A stretch of 64,000 nucleotides of DNA from Brevundimonas fluminis (GTDB taxonomy: Bacteria > Pseudomonadota > Alphaproteobacteria > Caulobacterales > Caulobacteraceae), in contig NZ_RQWJ01000005.1 in NCBI RefSeq assembly GCF_003934285.1, forward strand, positions 62,001 through 126,000. Direction: 5' to 3'. Below the pieces are notes generated by a model, which did not search any database, was not told the DNA's origin, and saw only the letters and a program-made list of their open reading frames with translations. Below are positions 8,478-16,318 of the stretch, piece by piece (positions within the stretch are counted from its first letter, which is position 1; every line of letters begins with the position of its first letter). A program made the translations under genes and the position numbers.

Positions 8478-9502
8478 TCCGCGGCGGACGACGGGTCGTC
8501 GTCGTCCTCCTCGTCATAGCCCACCAGCCGCAGCGCCCGCGCCTTCATGCCGTTGATCTCGGCCCAGCGCAGCAGTCCCTCCTCGCGGCCGTGGGTGATC
8601 CACACCTCCTCGGGCGACACCTCGGCGAGGGTGGCGGTCAGCTCGTTCCAGTCGGCGTGGTCGGAGATCACCAGCGGCAACTCCACCCCGCGCTGCTTCG
8701 CCCGCGCCCGCACGCCCATCCAGCCCGAGGCGAAGGCCGCGATCGGCTCCGCGAAGCGCCGGGCCCAGCGGTCCTGGATCGCCGACGGCGGCGCGATGGC
8801 GATCTCACCGGCCAGCGCGTCCTTCGGCAGGCCGGCCGCAGGGGCGACCGGTCCCAGATCGACCCCCTCGCGCTCGTACAGGGCGTTCAGCCGGGCGAGG
8901 GCGCCGTGAACGTGGATGGTCCGGTCCCAGCCCCGCTCGCGCAGCAGGCGGATCACCCGTTGCGCCTTGCCCAGCGCATAGGCGCCGACCAGATGCGCCC
9001 GGTGGGGAAACTGGCGGGTGGACAGGATCAACCGGTCGATCTCCTCCCCGTCGGGCGGATGGGAGAAGACCGGCAGGCCGAACGTCGCCTCGGTCACGAA
9101 GACGTGGCAGCGCACCGGTTCGAACGGCAGGCAGGTGGAGTCGCGCCGTCGCTTGTAGTCGCCCGAGACGGCGATGGTCAGGCCCTTGTGGGACACCACG
9201 GCCTGGGCCGATCCCAGCACGTGCCCGGCCGGAACCAGGGTCACGTCCACGCCGTCGCGACTGATCGTCCGGCCATAGGAGAGCGGCTCGGCGCGACCGC
9301 AGAAGTCCGGACCGTAGCGCTCCGCCATGATGGCGAGCGTCTGGGGCGTGGCCACGACCACGCCATGTCCGGGCCGCGCGTGGTCGGCGTGCCCGTGCGT
9401 GATCACGGCCCGGTCCACCGGGACCACGGGATCGACGGCGAATCCGCCCGGCGGGCACCACAGGCCCTTGTCCGTGGGATGAAGCAGGGCTTCTGGACGC
9501 AT
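8474..9502 (-). CDS. ligase-associated DNA exonuclease-like metallo-beta-lactamase protein
   Basis: This 342-residue protein belongs to the metallo-beta-lactamase superfamily group called ligase-associated DNA exonuclease, related to mRNA 3'-end processing factors. It shows LLHPTDKGLWCPPGGFAVDP at the N-terminus, the metal motif THGHADHARPGH at about 35-46, AGHVLGSAQ, SGDYKRR and late ISDHADW plus WITHGREE. Family members usually sit beside an ATP-dependent DNA ligase and an Lhr-like helicase, thought to act together in DNA repair, but neither is adjacent here. The C-terminus is an acidic tail. Its stop overlaps the histidine kinase stop by 4 bp. The ATG at 9502 leads directly into the conserved start. 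Confidence 0.9.
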   Translation of the reverse strand: MRPEALLHPTDKGLWCPPGGFAVDPVVPVDRAVITHGHADHARPGHGVVVATPQTLAIMAERYGPDFCGRAEPLSYGRTISRDGVDVTLVPAGHVLGSAQAVVSHKGLTIAVSGDYKRRRDSTCLPFEPVRCHVFVTEATFGLPVFSHPPDGEEIDRLILSTRQFPHRAHLVGAYALGKAQRVIRLLRERGWDRTIHVHGALARLNALYEREGVDLGPVAPAAGLPKDALAGEIAIAPPSAIQDRWARRFAEPIAAFASGWMGVRARAKQRGVELPLVISDHADWNELTATLAEVSPEEVWITHGREEGLLRWAEINGMKARALRLVGYDEEDDDDPSSAAD

Positions 9503-9547
9503 GGTCCCGATATGGTGGCGGACCCCGCCCCGCGATAGGGAGGATGC

Positions 9548-10018
9548 ATGTCGACGCCCTCCCTGACCGACCTCCTGCCCCAGCTCGCCTCCGGCGCGGC
9601 CCACACGCATGCGCTCGGCTTCGTCTTCGCCGGCGTCGAGGGACGCAAGGTGCGCATCCGCGTGCCGTGGCGACAAAATCTGGTCGGTGATCCGGAGACC
9701 GGCGTGCTGGCCGGCGGGCTGGTGACGACCATGCTGGACCACGTCGGCGGTCTGGCGGTTTGGACGGCGCTCGACGCCTTCCGACCGCTGGCCACCCTGG
9801 ACCTGAGGGTCGACTACATGCGCGCCGCCGAACCGCGGCGCGACCTGTGCGCCGAGGCCGAGTGCTTCCGGCTGACGCACTCCATCGGCTTCGTGCGGGC
9901 CTGGGCCTTCGAGGACGATCCGTCGGATCCGGTCGCGGCCTCGCAGGCGGCCTACATGCTGGACTCCGACGGCGGGCGGAAGGCCGGTCACAACAGGCGC
10001 GAGGGAGGCGAGCCATGA
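9548..10018 (+). CDS. PaaI-type hotdog thioesterase
   Basis: This 156-residue protein has the hotdog fold of the PaaI/acyl-CoA thioesterase family. TDLLPQLASGAAHTHALGFVF leads into the core, followed by LVGDPETGVLAGGLVTTMLDHVGG, where the first conserved helix and its Gly-rich entrance lie. ATLDLRVDYMRAA then forms a central strand pair. It probably hydrolyses acyl- or aryl-CoA thioesters in the cytoplasm, with unknown substrate. It is followed by a second hotdog protein whose start codon overlaps its stop (ATGA), so the two are co-translated and may form a heteromeric enzyme (inference). Confidence 0.88.
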   Translation: MSTPSLTDLLPQLASGAAHTHALGFVFAGVEGRKVRIRVPWRQNLVGDPETGVLAGGLVTTMLDHVGGLAVWTALDAFRPLATLDLRVDYMRAAEPRRDLCAEAECFRLTHSIGFVRAWAFEDDPSDPVAASQAAYMLDSDGGRKAGHNRREGGEP

Positions 10019-10401
10019 CGGCGCTGGACCGCATCCCCTACGCCGCCTTTCTCGGCCTGACCTCGAGGCGGGTCGACGGTCAGCTGGTCGTCACCCTGCC
10101 CTTCGCCGACTCGTTGATCGGCAATCCGATGTTGCCGGCCCTGCACGGCGGCGCGACCGCGGCCCTTCTGGAGATGACGGCGGTCGCCCAGGTCGCCGCG
10201 ACGTGGCCCGAGACGCGGCTGCCCAAGCCGATCAACGTCTCGGTCGCCTATCTGCGCTCCGGCCGCCCCCAGGACGTCCACGCCCGCGCCCGCATCGGCA
10301 AGGCGGGGCGCCGCGTGGTCCACGTTCTGGCCAAGGCCTGGCAGGACGATCCGGACCAGCCGATCGCGACGCTGACCGCGCACTTCCTGCTCGCAACCTG
10401 A
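10015..10401 (+). CDS. second PaaI-type hotdog thioesterase
   Basis: This 128-residue hotdog protein is the partner of the preceding thioesterase. It has the family motif LHGGATAALLEM (about 42-53), LPKPINVSVAYLRSG as the following strand, and ends ATLTAHFLLAT. It lacks the N-terminal extension of its neighbour. The ATG at 10015 overlaps the upstream stop, which settles the start. The two proteins share the fold but only limited identity by eye, so the duplication is old or they were recruited separately. Substrate unknown. Confidence 0.86.
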   Translation: MTALDRIPYAAFLGLTSRRVDGQLVVTLPFADSLIGNPMLPALHGGATAALLEMTAVAQVAATWPETRLPKPINVSVAYLRSGRPQDVHARARIGKAGRRVVHVLAKAWQDDPDQPIATLTAHFLLAT

Positions 10402-10473
10402 TTTCTGGTTGTGCACGTGAGCACGTCATGATTGTTTCCTGACGCGACGCTTCCGTCGCGCAGGAGATTCGAC

Positions 10474-10824
10474 ATGACCCGACGCACCGTGGGCGAAACC
10501 CTTGCCCACCGCCTCTACGCCGCCGAGGCCGCCGTGGACGCGGCGCTGGCGGCGGCGGCCCGACTGGCCGCGGAACTTCCCGTCGCGCGAGCCGGCGCCA
10601 TGGTGTCCGCCGTCACCGGCCAGCGCGCCTTCGACGGCGCGGCCGGCGCGGTGTCCGCCCTCGTTCAGGCCCGCTCCCAGCTGGTGCGGACGCACGGGGT
10701 GCTGGCCGCCGTGGCGCGCAAGCTGAAGCTGGACGACCTCGCCGTCGGTCCGGTGGACAAGCCGGAGGACGATCCGCCGATCGGCGGCGGGGTATCGAGG
10801 CGGAAACCGGTGGAACCATGGTGA
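10474..10824 (+). CDS. hypothetical helical protein, first of a paralogous pair
   Basis: I do not recognise the family of this 116-residue protein. It is Ala-rich and predicted to be almost wholly helical (LYAAEAAVDAALAAAARLAAEL). It ends with LAVGPVDKPEDDPPIGGG, and the gene 50 bp downstream ends with a near-identical YAVGPVDKPDDWETPIG. The N-terminal helices also align (A-A-x-A-V-D-A-A-x-x-x-A). The pair therefore arose by duplication. AGGAG 7 nt before the ATG at 10474 fixes the start. There is no signal peptide or membrane segment, so it is probably cytoplasmic. Confidence 0.7.
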   Translation: MTRRTVGETLAHRLYAAEAAVDAALAAAARLAAELPVARAGAMVSAVTGQRAFDGAAGAVSALVQARSQLVRTHGVLAAVARKLKLDDLAVGPVDKPEDDPPIGGGVSRRKPVEPW

Positions 10825-10832
10825 ATTTCGTG

Positions 10833-10868
10833 TTAACGCGACGTTTACCGCAGTTAATGAGGGGTAAA
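10833..10868. promoter_or_regulatory. two CtrA-like boxes upstream of the second paralogue
   Basis: TTAAC-GCGACG-TTTAC on the plus strand (10833-10848) and TTTAC-CCCTCA-TTAAC on the minus strand (10853-10868) both fit the Caulobacter CtrA consensus TTAAC-N6-TTAAC with one mismatch. They are adjacent and end 5 nt before the ATG at 10874. The first nearly duplicates the box at 59185 upstream of fliL. Confidence 0.5.
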
Positions 10869-10873
10869 CGTTC

Positions 10874-11233
10874 ATGGATAAGTCCACGGTGATCGCCGGC
10901 GTCGCCGCCGATCTGCACGCCACCGAAAAGGCCGTCGACGCGGCCATCACCCAGGCCACCACCCTGGTCCAGTCCATGATCGGCGCCCGCGCCGCCCTGG
11001 CCGTCTCGCCCGTCGCGGGCGCCGGCTCCCAGGCCAAGGCCATGGAGACCATCGCCGCGCTGGGCGTCGCCCGCGAAGCCATCGTCGCCTGCCACGCCGA
11101 GCTGCAGAAGGACCACCGCCGCATGGGCTGGGGCGTCTACGCCGTCGGTCCGGTGGACAAGCCCGACGATTGGGAGACCCCGATCGGCAGCCCGCCGCCG
11201 ACCAAGACCGGTCACCTGCGCGTCGCGTCCTAA
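10874..11233 (+). CDS. hypothetical helical protein, second of a paralogous pair, possible CtrA target
   Basis: This 119-residue protein is the paralogue of the preceding gene. Residues 1-75 are Ala-rich helices (DLHATEKAVDAAITQATTLVQSM) and the C-terminus carries the shared signature GVYAVGPVDKPDDWETPIG. It has no signal peptide. Its start lies immediately after two CtrA-like boxes, so its expression may be tied to the cell cycle (inference). I do not recognise a described domain; the length and helical bias suggest a small scaffold or regulator rather than an enzyme. Confidence 0.75.
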   Translation: MDKSTVIAGVAADLHATEKAVDAAITQATTLVQSMIGARAALAVSPVAGAGSQAKAMETIAALGVAREAIVACHAELQKDHRRMGWGVYAVGPVDKPDDWETPIGSPPPTKTGHLRVAS

Positions 11234-11301
11234 GGTCGCGCCTTAATTCGACGTCATGTACGGGACCGGGCATTCCGGTTCCGTCGGACTCGAGGCATCA
11301 T

Positions 11302-11331
11302 CGCCCCCGAGCTTCGGCTTGGGGGCGTTTT
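11302..11331 (+). terminator. rho-independent terminator abutting the next start codon
   Basis: CGCCCCCGAG pairs with CTTGGGGGCG (one G-U) around a CTTCGG loop and is followed by TTTT. It terminates the upstream paralogue genes. Its U-tract ends 1 nt before the ATG of the next gene. Confidence 0.8.
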
Positions 11332-11332
11332 G

Positions 11333-11761
11333 ATGCTGGATACCCTTTATTCCCAGGTCGGGGCCGTGATCACGGTGCTGGTCGTGGGCTTCGCCTTCTG
11401 GAAGGGCGAGGAGCCGGAGAAGATCGCCGCGGCGGCCTATGGCCTCGGCTGGTTCGCCTCCATGCTCGTTCAGGACGACGCCAACCTCTACGGCATCCAG
11501 TGGAGCATGCTGGCGGTCGACCTGATCATGCTGTCGGTGCTGGGCGCGCTGGTCTGGAAGGCCCGGAGAGGGTGGACGGTCTGGGCCACGGCGATGCAGT
11601 TGCTCGTGGTCATGAGCCACCTCATGGCGCTGGTCGACGTCCGCCCCTCGGCGTCGTCGTTCTACTTCGTCATCAATCTGGCGGGCTACGGCGTGCTGTT
11701 GGCCATCGCCATCGGCACCTTCTGGACCTGGCAGGAGCGTCGCGCGGCCGGTCTGGAATAG
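11333..11761 (+). CDS. hypothetical four-helix inner-membrane protein
   Basis: This 142-residue protein has about four transmembrane helices, at roughly residues 8-24 (AVITVLVVGFAFW), 31-50, 58-76 (AVDLIMLSVLGALVW) and 82-135 (two segments). It ends with a short basic tail (QERRAAGLE). I do not recognise the family. No ribosome-binding site precedes the ATG, because a terminator hairpin ends 1 nt before it. Translation may therefore need a leaderless transcript, or the true start may be further inside. It precedes the S24 regulator by 47 bp. Confidence 0.7.
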   Translation: MLDTLYSQVGAVITVLVVGFAFWKGEEPEKIAAAAYGLGWFASMLVQDDANLYGIQWSMLAVDLIMLSVLGALVWKARRGWTVWATAMQLLVVMSHLMALVDVRPSASSFYFVINLAGYGVLLAIAIGTFWTWQERRAAGLE

Positions 11762-11808
11762 GATTTCATTCCTGTTATGCTGCGGCCGACTCACCGGCGG
11801 CCCGGCCC

Positions 11809-12432
11809 ATGCCCCTCTCACATCCCCGCCTCTGGCGCGCCCTCGACCGTCTGGCGGAGACGCACGGCCTGAGCCCGTCAGGGCTCGCCCGGCGGGCCGG
11901 CCTGGATCCGACCGCATTCAACCCCTCCAAGCGGGAGACCGGCGGGCGGCCTCGCTGGCCTTCGACCGAAAGCCTGAACCGCGTGCTGGAGGTCACCGGC
12001 GTCTCGCTGGCCGAGTTCGCGGCGCTGGCGGACGATCCCGGCCCCGCACCCGCCCTGCCCATGCTGGGCCTCGCCCAAGCCGGTCTTGACGGCTTCTTCG
12101 ACGAGGCGGGCCTGCCCACCGGCGACGGCTGGAGCTGGACCGACCTGCCGCGCCAAGGGCGCAACCTGTTCAGCCTGGAGATCGTAGGCGACTCCATGGT
12201 TCCGCTCTACCGCCCCGGCGACAAGGTCATCGTCGACCGCGACGGGCCGGCGCCGCGCCGCGGCGACCGCGTCGTGGTGCGCACCCGGACGGGCGAAACC
12301 CTGGCCAAGGAACTGGCGGCCGCCAGCGGCCGCAACCTGACGCTGCGCTCCATCAACCCGGAACACGCCGACAGGATCGTGCCCCGGACCGAGGTCGACT
12401 GGATCAGCCGAATCCTCTGGGTCAGCCAGTAA
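11809..12432 (+). CDS. LexA/CI-like regulator with S24 peptidase domain
   Basis: The 207-residue protein has an N-terminal HTH (about 1-70; SPSGLARRAGLDPTAFNPS is the recognition region). A C-terminal S24 auto-protease domain follows, with nucleophile Ser129 in GDSMVPLY and general-base Lys167 in ETLAKEL. PGDKVIVDRDG and RRGDRVVVRT are typical of the domain. Such proteins repress DNA-damage or stress genes until RecA-stimulated self-cleavage. No Ala-Gly cleavage site is obvious by eye, although GLAQAGLDGF at 87-96 includes an A-G bond at the usual place. There are no phage genes nearby, so it is probably a chromosomal regulator rather than a prophage repressor. Confidence 0.88.
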   Translation: MPLSHPRLWRALDRLAETHGLSPSGLARRAGLDPTAFNPSKRETGGRPRWPSTESLNRVLEVTGVSLAEFAALADDPGPAPALPMLGLAQAGLDGFFDEAGLPTGDGWSWTDLPRQGRNLFSLEIVGDSMVPLYRPGDKVIVDRDGPAPRRGDRVVVRTRTGETLAKELAAASGRNLTLRSINPEHADRIVPRTEVDWISRILWVSQ

Positions 12433-12486
12433 CGGGCCCTGAAACGGCGCGCGCCCCCGGCGCGAGCGGCAGGGCGACAAGAAAAA

Positions 12487-12506
12487 GGCCGCCCCGAAGG
12501 GCGGCC
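12487..12506. terminator. bidirectional terminator between convergent genes
   Basis: A perfect 8-bp stem (GGCCGCCC / GGGCGGCC) with a CGAA loop is flanked by AAAAA on one side and TTT on the other. It can serve both the S24 gene and the convergent SH3 gene. Confidence 0.85.
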
Positions 12507-12528
12507 TTTCCGTCTCCGCTCGCGCGGA

Positions 12529-12993
12529 TCAGTAGGTCAGGTAGTTGGCGTTGACCCAGCCGCCGCTGGAGATCTGAACCCATTCACCCGACGAGCTGAT
12601 GGCCTGCAGCGCCTGACCGCGGCTCACGCTGCCGACCTGGCGGTAGTTGGTGCCCGGACCCGAGCGAACGCGGACGTTGGTGGTCGGACGCACGATCGAG
12701 GCGTTGGCCGAAGCGCCGGCCCGCGCGCGCTGCTGGTTGCAGCCGATGTAGCTGCCGGCCGCGGCGCCCGCGCCCGCGCCGACCACGGCGCCGAGGGTGC
12801 GTTCGTTCTTCGAGATCTGGCTGCCGGCGAGGCCGCCGACGACCGCGCCGATCAGGGCGCCGGCCTGCTGGCGGCCGCCCGGTGCGTCGCAGCTGGTGAT
12901 GCCGTTCGACTGCGCCGCAGCGACGCCGGGGATGGCGGCGGCCGCGGCCAGGGCGGCGCCCGCGATCAGGGTGTTCTTGATGCCGTTCGACAT
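12529..12993 (-). CDS. exported glycine-zipper protein with SH3 domain
   Basis: The 154-residue precursor has a signal peptide (NTLIAGAALAAAAAIPGVAAAQ, cleavage after about residue 27). A glycine-zipper segment follows at about 43-83 (GALIGAVVGGLAG and LGAVVGAGAGAAAG). It ends in a bacterial SH3 domain at about 98-154 (TNVRVRSGPGTNYRQVGSV, GEWVQISSGGWVNANYL). Proteins of this type sit in the envelope, with the zipper associating with membrane and the SH3 domain often binding peptidoglycan. The two Cys (about 35 and 84) could form a disulfide. A good AGGAGAG motif precedes the ATG at 12993. A bidirectional terminator follows. Confidence 0.88.
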   Translation of the reverse strand: MSNGIKNTLIAGAALAAAAAIPGVAAAQSNGITSCDAPGGRQQAGALIGAVVGGLAGSQISKNERTLGAVVGAGAGAAAGSYIGCNQQRARAGASANASIVRPTTNVRVRSGPGTNYRQVGSVSRGQALQAISSSGEWVQISSGGWVNANYLTY

Positions 12994-13086
12994 GGCTCAT
13001 CTCTCCTTCGAGTTGGTCGATGGAGTGAGAATGCCCCAGCCTGCCCGTCGTATCCGCTGAACCGCTTGTTGTTTTCGGTTCAGATT

Positions 13087-14757
13087 TCAGCCCGCCAGAT
13101 CGCCGTTTGCGCCGCGTTCCAGCAGATCGACGGTTTGCGGAAGCCCGTAGATGGCGGCGAAGGAGCCGAACCGCGGCCCCTGCTTCTCGCCCAGCAGCAC
13201 CTCGTACAGCGCCCCGAACCACGCCCGCAGCGGCTCGAAGGCGTGCGCCTTGCCCACCGCATAGACCTCGTTCTGGATCACCTCGCCGTCGGTCGTGTCC
13301 GTCGGCAGGGCCCGAAGACGCGACGCCAGGTCGCGGAACGCCGCCGCCTCCTGCTCGGTCGGCGCCCGGAACGCCTTCGCCGGCCGCACGAAGTCGTCGA
13401 AATAGTTCAGCGCATGGCCCATCAGGCGGTCCAGCGTCGGCTCGCTCTCCGGCGTCGCGTCCGGGATGTACCTGGCCATGTAGGCCCACAGCTGCTCCTT
13501 TGTGGACGCATTGGCGACGCCGACCAGGTTCAGCAGCAGGCTGAACGACACCGGGCTGGCCACCTTCGGCGGATCGCCCGCGTGGATGTGCCACACGGCG
13601 TTGTCGATCCGCTTGGCCGGCTCCTGCGCCTGATACTGGTCGATGAAGCTCAGATAGTCGTCGATCGCCCGCGGGATCACGTTGAAGTGCAGGCTCTTGG
13701 CCGACTTGGGCGACTGGAACATGTACCAGGCCAGGCTCTCCGGCGTGCCGTAGCGCAGCCATTCGTCCATGGTCAGGCCGTTGCCCTTGGACTTGGAGAT
13801 CTTCTTGCCCTCGACGTCGAGGAAGAGCTCGTAGTTGAAGCCCTCCGGCGGCACGCCGCCCATGACGCGGCACAGCTTGGACGACTCGCGCACGCTCTCG
13901 ATCAGGTCCTTGCCCGACATCTCGTAGTCGACGTCCAGCGCGGTCCAGCGCATGGCCCAGTCGGGCTTCCACTGCAGCTTCACGTGCCCGCCGGTGACCG
14001 GCACGGTCGTGCGCCCGCCCGCAGGGTCGTCGAAGGTGATGGTCCCCGCCTCCACGTCCCGCTCCAGCGTCGACACCTGCAGCACGTGGCCCGTCACCGG
14101 GCTGATCGGCAGGAAGGGGGAATAGGTCGCGCGCCGCTCCTCGCCCAGCGTCGGCAGCATCACCGCCATGACCTCGTCGAACCGCTCCAGCACGCGCAGC
14201 AGCACCGCGTCGAACCGCCCCGAGCGATATTGATCGGTCGAGCTCATGAACTCATAGTCGAAGCCGAAGCCGTCCAGGAACGCCCGCAGCCGCGCGTTGT
14301 TGTGCGCGCCGAAACTGTCGTGCGTGCCGAACGGATCGCGCACCTTCGTCAGCGGCAGGTGCAGATCCTCCTTGAGCATCTCGGGGTTCGGCACGCCGTC
14401 CGGCACCTTGCGCAGCCCGTCCATGTCGTCGCTGAACGCCACCAGCCGCGTCGGCCAGTGGTCGCCGGTCAGGGCGCGGAAGGCATTGCGCACCATCGTC
14501 GTGCGCGCCACCTCGCCGAACGTGCCCATATGCGGCAGACCGGACGGGCCGTAGCCGGTCTCCAGCAGCACCGGCTTCCGCAGCGCCTCGAACGTCGCCA
14601 GCGCCTCGTCCGCCTTGCCCGCGTCGATCAGCAGCTTGGCCGCGACGCGGTCCGCGTCCGACAGCCGCTTCTTCAGCACGTGGTCCAGCAGGTTGCGGGC
14701 CTGTTCGAACGGCCAGGATCGGGCGTCGCGCGCGAGGGTTTCGAGGTTCTGCAGCAT
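13087..14757 (-). CDS. lysS: class I lysyl-tRNA synthetase
   Basis: This is a LysRS of class I (archaeal type, also found in alphaproteobacteria and spirochaetes), which charges tRNA-Lys in the cytoplasm. The 556-residue product contains the class I signatures: a HIGH-like motif in [16 protein letters not shown] (about 65-80) and KISKSKGNG, the KMSKS loop, at about 307-315. It also has a helical C-terminal anticodon-binding region. I chose the ATG at 14757; a TTG 36 nt upstream is possible. It lies 43 bp downstream of the MaoC gene on the same strand. Confidence 0.95.
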   Translation of the reverse strand: MLQNLETLARDARSWPFEQARNLLDHVLKKRLSDADRVAAKLLIDAGKADEALATFEALRKPVLLETGYGPSGLPHMGTFGEVARTTMVRNAFRALTGDHWPTRLVAFSDDMDGLRKVPDGVPNPEMLKEDLHLPLTKVRDPFGTHDSFGAHNNARLRAFLDGFGFDYEFMSSTDQYRSGRFDAVLLRVLERFDEVMAVMLPTLGEERRATYSPFLPISPVTGHVLQVSTLERDVEAGTITFDDPAGGRTTVPVTGGHVKLQWKPDWAMRWTALDVDYEMSGKDLIESVRESSKLCRVMGGVPPEGFNYELFLDVEGKKISKSKGNGLTMDEWLRYGTPESLAWYMFQSPKSAKSLHFNVIPRAIDDYLSFIDQYQAQEPAKRIDNAVWHIHAGDPPKVASPVSFSLLLNLVGVANASTKEQLWAYMARYIPDATPESEPTLDRLMGHALNYFDDFVRPAKAFRAPTEQEAAAFRDLASRLRALPTDTTDGEVIQNEVYAVGKAHAFEPLRAWFGALYEVLLGEKQGPRFGSFAAIYGLPQTVDLLERGANGDLAG

Positions 14758-14800
14758 GGCGGGCGGTTTGACGCCTGCGCCCGGCGCGGTCAACGGCGCG

Positions 14801-15253
14801 TCAGGTCTTCGGTCGCTTCGGCAGCTGCATCCAGTTCTCGAAGCTCATGACGATCTGGCCGTTCTGGTTGCTGACCTCGGTGATGGTGCGCACGCGGCCT
14901 CGGTCGGGCTGCTTCTCCGACGGAACCAGCTCCAGCACCTCGCGCCGCACCGTCAGCCGGTCGCCCGGCCGCACCGGCACGCGCCAGCGCAGGTCGTTGA
15001 CCCCCAGCCCCAGCAGCGGCACGTCGCCGTACAGGTTGGCGTCGACGAAATCCCGCATCACCCGGCTGGCCACGTGCCACCCGCTGGCGATCAGCCCGCC
15101 GAACCGCTTCGCCTGCGCGCTGTCGGGGTCGACGTGCATCGGCTGCGGATCGAACTGCCGCGCGAAGTCGATGATCTCCTGCTCGGTGATCTCGAACGCG
15201 GGCCCCGTCCAGCTCTCGCCTACGGTCAGGTCGTCGAAATAGCGGTCGGTCAT
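14801..15253 (-). CDS. MaoC family dehydratase
   Basis: The 150-residue protein is a MaoC-like hotdog hydratase. The catalytic Asp-His pair sits in [13 protein letters not shown] (about 35-47). The family segments [35 protein letters not shown] and [14 protein letters not shown] follow. Members hydrate enoyl-CoA or related acyl thioesters; the substrate here is unknown. I chose the ATG at 15253 over an upstream GTG-type extension because the family start YFDDLTVGE follows immediately. It is upstream of lysS and probably shares its transcript. Confidence 0.92.
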   Translation of the reverse strand: MTDRYFDDLTVGESWTGPAFEITEQEIIDFARQFDPQPMHVDPDSAQAKRFGGLIASGWHVASRVMRDFVDANLYGDVPLLGLGVNDLRWRVPVRPGDRLTVRREVLELVPSEKQPDRGRVRTITEVSNQNGQIVMSFENWMQLPKRPKT

Positions 15254-15356
15254 GCGAGAGCTCCTGTCCTGAGCCCTAGATAGCGCGCCGCGCCCGCCCG
15301 TCATCGGTCAGGTCCGAAAACTTTCCCACGCCTCGCCCGTCGCCTATCAACGCGCC

Positions 15357-15767
15357 ATGATCGACCGCGCCACACCGATGCTCGTGAGCCTCGACCCGAT
15401 CCGCACATGGAAGTTCTGGCGCTATTTCGGATTCGAACTGGTCTCGCCCCGGGAAGAGGCGCTGGCTGACGACGACGCCTTTCACTTCATCCTTCGGCGG
15501 GGGGAGGTGCAGTTGTACTTCGGCCGGACCGACACGGACTTCACCCAGGCGGAGCACCTCATCAACAGCCGATCCTGCCTCATCGAGGTCGACGACTTCG
15601 AAGGCTGGCGCGCCGCCTTCGCCCGCTCTCGCATGGGCTGGAAGATGTTCTATCCGCGTCTCGGCGAGGTGACGGAACACCACTGGGGCCGCCCGGCCTT
15701 TTGCGTGGTGGACAGGGACGCCAATCTGGTCTGGATCATCGAGCGACGCGACGATCCGCTTCCGTGA
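15357..15767 (+). CDS. VOC (glyoxalase/bleomycin-resistance) superfamily protein
   Basis: The 136-residue protein has the paired beta-alpha-beta-beta-beta layout of the vicinal oxygen chelate fold. TPMLVSLDPIRTWKFWRYFGFELVS forms the first unit with FHFILRRGEVQLYFGR. CLIEVDDFEGWRAAF and the closing AFCVVDRDANLVWIIER form the second. The last segment is the classic D-P-x-G-x-x-W-type ending, here with D-R-D-A. Bleomycin-resistance-like members bind drugs rather than metals, but no substrate can be named. It is convergent with the SnoaL-like pseudogene, with 6 bp between them. Confidence 0.85.
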   Translation: MIDRATPMLVSLDPIRTWKFWRYFGFELVSPREEALADDDAFHFILRRGEVQLYFGRTDTDFTQAEHLINSRSCLIEVDDFEGWRAAFARSRMGWKMFYPRLGEVTEHHWGRPAFCVVDRDANLVWIIERRDDPLP

Positions 15768-15773
15768 TCCCGC

Positions 15774-16237
15774 TCAGAATCGCGGATTCGGGTTGACCCC
15801 GTCGGTCACCGGGGGCGCGACCACGTCCCAATGCTCCACGATGCGACAGTTCTCCACCCTGAACAGGTCGGCGAGCGCGTAGTGTCCCACCCCGGGCGCG
15901 GGCGAGAAACGGGCGTGAATGAAGACCAGGTCGTCGTCGGCGACGCTGCGCAGGATTTCCCACCGCGGCTCGGGCACCTCGGCGATCAAGCCTTCCAGAA
16001 AGGCGATCGTGGCCTCGCGCGTCCCGCCGGAACGTCCGGCTTGTGCTCCACGAATTCGGGCGACACGAAGCTCTCGAAGGCCGTGCGCGGCTGCAGTTCC
16101 ACCAGCCCCAGCCGGTAGAAATCAAGCACGAGCTGCTTGTTGGCTTCCGGCGACGAGACGCAACCCTGGGCCAATGCGGGTCCGGCGGCCGCAAGGCCGA
16201 GGACGAGGCCGAGGACGACGAGGGTCGGGGCGCGCAT
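15774..16237 (-). pseudogene. frameshifted exported SnoaL/NTF2-like protein
   Basis: Two frames together make one SnoaL-like (nuclear transport factor 2 fold) protein. The first, from ATG 16237, has a signal peptide ([18 protein letters not shown]), then [18 protein letters not shown] and [11 protein letters not shown], then goes out of frame. The second resumes at [13 protein letters not shown] and continues with [33 protein letters not shown] and NPNPRF at the end, all family signatures. One base is missing near the GGG at 16023-16025 (minus strand), so a run of four G reduced to three would explain it. It could be a real pseudogene or a sequencing indel. Confidence 0.85.
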
Positions 16238-16318
16238 GAACTCACAATCCCCAGCGCAGCAGGCGTCTGTCCATACGTCTTGACCGCCCCCGTCGCCCGT
16301 GGCCATTGCCGCCGCCTG

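Noticed and set aside
10402..10473. GTGCACGTGAGCAC and GCGACG-CTTC-CGTCGC short inverted repeats
   Set aside because: Both stems are short (4-6 bp) and imperfect in context; they are not better than chance at this GC content.
11809..12432. S24 protein as a phage repressor
   Set aside because: No other phage gene is nearby. The gene lies between chromosomal genes with ordinary composition.
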